Source of the DNA: Pseudomonas moorei
GTDB taxonomy: Bacteria > Pseudomonadota > Gammaproteobacteria > Pseudomonadales > Pseudomonadaceae
Reading direction: 5' to 3'
Assembly (NCBI RefSeq): GCF_008801475.1
Contig: NZ_VZPP01000007.1
Span: 310,001-374,000 of the forward strand
Length of the DNA: 64,000 nucleotides
Shown here: piece by piece, positions 60,711 through 64,000 of the stretch
Layout: every line of letters begins with the position of its first letter
How positions within the stretch are numbered: position 1 is the stretch's first letter
The notes under the pieces: generated by a model
Seen by the model: the letters and a program-made list of their open reading frames with translations, nothing else
Told to the model about the DNA's origin: nothing
Database searches by the model: none
Program-made: the position numbers and the translations under genes

Positions 60711-61355
60711 TCAGCCGAGTTTTTTATTGACGTCCACCAGTAAGGCTTCGATTTCCTTGCGCCGACCCGCATCAGCGGTTTCGCGGCCCGGTCTGGGCGC
60801 CGCTTGCAGGGCTTTTTGCAAGGCTGCCCTGGCTTCGGTGTAACGCTTTTGACGGTAAAGGTGATCGCCCCAGAAGTACAGGCTGTCGTTGCCATTGGGG
60901 TTGAGTTGCAACGCTGTTTTAAGCAATTGCTCGGCCTTGTCCGCGTCGCCGAAACCGATGGGCCAGCCGGGTACGCGGTCGTACAGCGCGCCAAGGCTGG
61001 TGTAGGCCGAACCTTGCAGCGCCTTGGGGTCCAGGGCCAGGGCCTTTTCCAGATCGGCTTTCGCCGCCTTGACCTTGCTCAGCGCGCCAAGCCCGCCCTG
61101 GGCACCGGCCCAACTGCTGTTGACGATCCCGGACCAGATCCAGGCCTCCGCCACGTTCTGGCGCTCCTGGGTGAAGGTCGCGGTCTGGGCGGCGAGTTTT
61201 TCGAACGCCGTGGTGCGTTGCCCCTCCGGCAGTTCGTACTGAATGTGCGCCCAGTTCTGCTGAATACTCACCAGCCGCTGTTCGTCAACGGCGTCCAGCG
61301 CCCAGGCGCTCTGGCTCAAGGCCCCCAGCAGCAGGTAGGCGGCTATCTTGTTCAT
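60711..61355 (-). CDS. Exported helical-repeat (TPR-like) protein
   Basis: A 214-residue protein with a signal peptide (MNKIAAYLLLGALSQSAWA, about 19 residues). The mature part is alpha-helical with TPR-like pairs: DLEKALALDPKALQGSAYTSLGALYDRV, AEQLLKTALQLNPNGNDSLYFWG and YTEARAALQKALQAAP. Its start overlaps the SDR stop by 4 bp; AAGGAG precedes the ATG at 61355, which is chosen over a longer upstream frame because the signal peptide begins here. Probably a periplasmic partner of the acyl-ligase/SDR pathway; function unknown. Confidence 0.8.
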   Translation of the reverse strand: MNKIAAYLLLGALSQSAWALDAVDEQRLVSIQQNWAHIQYELPEGQRTTAFEKLAAQTATFTQERQNVAEAWIWSGIVNSSWAGAQGGLGALSKVKAAKADLEKALALDPKALQGSAYTSLGALYDRVPGWPIGFGDADKAEQLLKTALQLNPNGNDSLYFWGDHLYRQKRYTEARAALQKALQAAPRPGRETADAGRRKEIEALLVDVNKKLG

Positions 61356-62161
61356 GGTTCGAGATTCTCCTTGTCGGGTTTCTGACTCAAGTGACGGATC
61401 AGCGGCAATTGTTTGCGCAGGCCTCGGTCCACCAGGTTGGGCAGCAGACTGTTGAGGCGCACGAAGAAGCGTTCCGGCCAGCCCAGGTACAGATCGCGAC
61501 GGTCGCCGGCAATGGCGTGAATCACGGCAGCGGCCACGGTTTGCGGGTCGTCGACGCTGGACTTCAGGGCATCGTTGAGCGCCTGGGCCGCCGGGCTGTT
61601 CATGCTGGTGCGGGTGGCACGCGGGGCGACGTAGAGCACGCTGACCCGGGTGTCCGCCAGTTCCCGGCGCAGGGCTTCGGAAAACCCGCGCAACGCGAAC
61701 TTGGTAGCGCAATAGCTGGCGTAGCCGGGGTAGCCGATGGACCCGTAGGTGGAGCCGACGTTGACCACCATGGCGCTGGGGGCCTGCTTGAGCAGGGGCA
61801 GGAGGATTTTCGTCAGGCAGATCGGTGCACCGACATTCAGCGCGAGCATCGCGTTGATCTCGCTGTCCTCCAGTTGTTCGAGCATGGCGAAATGATTGAC
61901 CCCGGCGGCGTTGATCAACAGGTTGATGCCACCGATGCTTTCGGCCTCGGCCAGCACTTCACTACGGTCCGCCGCCGACGTCAGGTCCGCCGCAATCCAG
62001 CACAGGTTATCGGGATACCGCTCAAGCAGCGACTCCAAGGGTTGCCGATGCCGAGCCACGGCCAATACCCGGGCACCGCTGGCGCACAAGGCCGTGGCGA
62101 TGGCCAGGCCGATGCCGCCGCTGGCACCGGTCAATACCACGCGAGCTTCAGACAGGCGCAT
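61352..62161 (-). CDS. Short-chain dehydrogenase/reductase
   Basis: A 270-residue classical SDR. The cofactor motif TGASGGIGLA is at residues 11-20, NAAG at 84-87, and the catalytic set S137, Y150 and K154 (SYCATK). It would oxidise or reduce a carbonyl or hydroxyl with NAD(P)H. The ATG at 62161 overlaps the end of the haem-oxygenase-like gene by 14 bp, showing tight coupling. It lies in a run of four coupled genes beginning with an acyl-activating enzyme. Confidence 0.88.
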   Translation of the reverse strand: MRLSEARVVLTGASGGIGLAIATALCASGARVLAVARHRQPLESLLERYPDNLCWIAADLTSAADRSEVLAEAESIGGINLLINAAGVNHFAMLEQLEDSEINAMLALNVGAPICLTKILLPLLKQAPSAMVVNVGSTYGSIGYPGYASYCATKFALRGFSEALRRELADTRVSVLYVAPRATRTSMNSPAAQALNDALKSSVDDPQTVAAAVIHAIAGDRRDLYLGWPERFFVRLNSLLPNLVDRGLRKQLPLIRHLSQKPDKENLEP

Positions 62162-62822
62162 GGACGTTCTCCCCGTCACGCGGCAAACCGCGGAACATGT
62201 CGGCGTAGAGCGTGTACACCACTTTGGAAGCATGAATGACCGCGGCCTGATCGTCCGGGTCTTCCAGCTTGTTCATCAAGCGACGGTAGGTCTGCATGTG
62301 TTCGATATCCAGGGCGCCGTGGGAACTGAGGTAGCTGAAAGCGCTTTCCGGCAAATCCAGGCGCTGGCGAATGCTGCCGGCGGCATGGGTGGCCAGGGCG
62401 ATGCTGGTGCCTTCCAGCACGTTGACCATGCCGAACAGACCGACCGGGTTGTCTCGGGCAATCAGGTCGTAGAGAAACCCCACCATCAATTCGATGGGGA
62501 GGGAAGGGCGACCGTCGCGGACCGCGGATTTGTCGCCGCCGCAGGCTTCGATGTCGTTGAGCACCCATTGTTCGTGGCCGTACTCATCCTCGATGTACTC
62601 GCACACGGCCTGCCGCAGCCATTCCAGGCGTGAGGGCAGGCGCGCGCCGCAGGCCATCATCAATGGCACCGTGTGACGTACGTGGTAATAGGCTTGCGTC
62701 AGGAAGGCCCGGTAGCTTTCCAGGCTGACCTTGCCCTCCAGGGCATCGCGAATGACCGGGAGGTTGAACAGTTCGTGGCGTTCCTGGTGGGTGGCTTCTT
62801 GCAGGGTGTCGAAAAAACTCAT
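62148..62822 (-). CDS. Haem-oxygenase-like putative diiron oxidase (HDO/TenA-like)
   Basis: A 224-residue all-helical protein of the TenA/haem-oxygenase-like fold. The residues expected to bind iron are in place: E80 and H83 (EDEYGHEQW), E137 (VLEGTS) and H168, D172 and H175 (HGALDIEH), matching the E-x2-H ... E ... H-x3-D-x2-H pattern of HDO enzymes such as UndA. UndA turns fatty acids into alkenes; other members cleave or oxidise lipids and amino-acid side chains. It overlaps the acyl-activating gene by 4 bp and the SDR by 14 bp. A fatty-acid-derived product is likely; the actual reaction is inference. Confidence 0.8.
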   Translation of the reverse strand: MSFFDTLQEATHQERHELFNLPVIRDALEGKVSLESYRAFLTQAYYHVRHTVPLMMACGARLPSRLEWLRQAVCEYIEDEYGHEQWVLNDIEACGGDKSAVRDGRPSLPIELMVGFLYDLIARDNPVGLFGMVNVLEGTSIALATHAAGSIRQRLDLPESAFSYLSSHGALDIEHMQTYRRLMNKLEDPDDQAAVIHASKVVYTLYADMFRGLPRDGENVHAPV

Positions 62823-64000
62823 GATGCGGTGTCCTCTGGAAACGCAGATTCGCTCAGTTGCGCCCGGTACTGCTCGACGATGGCGTCGCGACGGGGGCGG
62901 CCATTGGCGGTCAGCAGGCCATTGGCCGGGGTGAAGGGTTGATCCAGCCGGGTCCAGCGATGGACCTGGGCGTAGTCAGGCAAGGCCTCGTTGGCCTTGG
63001 CCACGGCGGCGGCCAGTTGCTCGTCCGGGCAGTCGGGGCGATGGGGCCAGAGCAGTGCATGGTTGTGTGGCATGGCTTCGCCGTAGACGAAGGCCTGGGC
63101 GATATGCCGCCGTTGAGTCAGCTCGGCCTCGACCCATTCGGGGTTCACATTGCGTCCGAAACTGGTGACGAACTGATGCTTCTTGCGCCCCTTGAGGTAG
63201 AGGTAGCCCTCGGCGTCGAATTCGCCGAGATCGCCGCTGGGCCACCATTGATCGGTGTGCGGCGCGTCCCCCAGGTAGCCGAGCAGGGTCGAACCCTTGA
63301 TCAGCACTTCACCATCGTCGGCCAGGCGAATCTGCACATGGGGCAGAGGACGACCGACGCTGCCGGGCCGGCAGGCCTGGGGCCGGTTGAGGCAAACCAC
63401 CGACGCGCACTCCGACAGGCCATAGCCTTCGAAGACCGGCAGGCCCACCCGTTGCGCCCGGTGCAGCAAATCTTCGGCAACCCGCGCGCCACCCACGGCG
63501 GCAAAGCGCAGGTGTTGCGGGTTGAAGCCTTTCTGCTCCGCAGCGCTGACCAACATCAACAACAGTTGCGGTACCAGAATCAGACTCTGCGGGGTACGGC
63601 TGGCCAGGAATCCCAGCAGGCGTGGCACATCGACGCCGCTGGCGCCTTGAATGCCCAGGGTTTTCTGGCTGGGCAGGCTCAGGGTCGCCCCGGCGTACAA
63701 CGCCGCATAACAACCGATGTTTTCCAGCAGAATGGCCAGCGGCAGCAGTGCCAGATGATGCTGCGGATGGCTGGGCCGGCTGGCCAGCTCCAGTTCGCGG
63801 GCCACCTGCAGAATGCTCTCGGCACTGAGGCAGACGCCTTTCGGCGTGCCGGTGGTGCCGGAGGTGAAAGTCAGCTTGGCAGTGCCTTCGGGCATCCGGT
63901 TGGGGCCCTTGAAGGTGCGGCGCCAGAATTCGCCGGTGTGCGCATAGCCGCTCGCTTGCAGCTCGCTTTCCAGCTCCGGGAAGGCGATCACGACCTCGGC
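62819..64000 (-). CDS. AMP-binding acyl-activating enzyme (partial, 5' end outside window)
   Basis: The visible 393 C-terminal residues include the ATP loop LTFTSGTTGTPKGVCLS, LPLAILLENIGCYAAL, VFEGYGLSECASVVCLN (A5), ASSIGN-like RPGSVGRPLP and the A7/A8 region WPSGDLGEFDAEGYLYLKGR then KKHQFVTSFGRNVNPEW. It would form an acyl-AMP and then acyl-CoA or acyl-carrier from a fatty acid. The C-terminal region is shorter than usual, ending TPANGLLTANGRPRRDAI, where the catalytic lysine is expected. The start is beyond 64000. It is first in the coupled run that includes the diiron protein, the SDR and the helical-repeat protein. Confidence 0.88.
   Translation of the reverse strand, partial: AEVVIAFPELESELQASGYAHTGEFWRRTFKGPNRMPEGTAKLTFTSGTTGTPKGVCLSAESILQVARELELASRPSHPQHHLALLPLAILLENIGCYAALYAGATLSLPSQKTLGIQGASGVDVPRLLGFLASRTPQSLILVPQLLLMLVSAAEQKGFNPQHLRFAAVGGARVAEDLLHRAQRVGLPVFEGYGLSECASVVCLNRPQACRPGSVGRPLPHVQIRLADDGEVLIKGSTLLGYLGDAPHTDQWWPSGDLGEFDAEGYLYLKGRKKHQFVTSFGRNVNPEWVEAELTQRRHIAQAFVYGEAMPHNHALLWPHRPDCPDEQLAAAVAKANEALPDYAQVHRWTRLDQPFTPANGLLTANGRPRRDAIVEQYRAQLSESAFPEDTAS

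Overview
The window looks like a chromosomal segment of a fluorescens-group Pseudomonas. The grounds are high-GC coding with Pseudomonas-type proteins (HutC/HutU, DUF2790, ChrA, CynS), and many REP palindromes of the GTGGGAGC...GCGAT and GTAGGAGC...GCGATGG types arranged as inverted pairs (REPINs) between genes. No rRNA, tRNA, CRISPR array, prophage or insertion sequence was found. The species call is inference from gene content only.

Layout. 1-10.4 kb: a co-directional block with a DUF1329 protein, a Ycf48-like beta-propeller, an MMPL/RND transporter, an MFS transporter, a cupin, a fumarylacetoacetase-type hydrolase, an epimerase, a cyclase-type hydrolase and an exported arylsulfatase. It is probably a catabolic and uptake locus for an unidentified hydrophobic or sulfated compound. 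10.5-14.5 kb: a polyamine module (DJ-1 protein, FAD amine oxidase, XRE-cupin regulator, glutamine-synthetase-like ligase) preceded by three evenly spaced palindromes. 14.5-19 kb: CoA-transferase, acyl-CoA dehydrogenase, NCS1 permease and TetR regulator. 19-22 kb: hutU and hutC, with a well-structured sigma-54-type control region. 22.3-25.5 kb: a MarR/HlyD/DHA2 efflux operon of EmrRAB type. 25.6-32.6 kb: a second polyamine block with a LysR regulator, aguA, an aguB interrupted by an in-frame TGA, a polyamine-binding protein, and a second amine oxidase and ligase.

33-45.6 kb: housekeeping and envelope genes: chrA, a bestrophin, moaA, a CAP protein, a SleB-type hydrolase, the 3' remnant of a lipid-A-N-domain gene ahead of an ArnT-like glycosyltransferase, an unrecognised 1163-residue membrane protein, DoxX and a solitary muramidase. 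45.8-54 kb: a ProA-like dehydrogenase, the cyanate locus (cynR divergent from cynS, a DUF2790 gene and a beta-carbonic anhydrase), small genes, topB and a DUF427 gene. 54-58.6 kb: an MHS-type symporter, a GMC oxidoreductase and its divergent LysR regulator. 58.6-64 kb: a tightly overlapping run on the minus strand containing an acyl-activating enzyme, a haem-oxygenase-like putative diiron protein, an SDR, an exported helical-repeat protein and a QseBC-like two-component pair.

The polyamine theme recurs. Agmatine would go to N-carbamoylputrescine (AguA) and then putrescine (AguB), and putrescine would be gamma-glutamylated and oxidised by the two ligase/oxidase pairs. The break in aguB would interrupt this unless the gene is read through or another amidohydrolase exists. 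The most interesting leads are the TGA next to the aguB catalytic cysteine, the diiron-protein/acyl-ligase cluster at the right edge, the 24-bp-spaced operator array, the hut control region and the 1163-residue orphan membrane protein.
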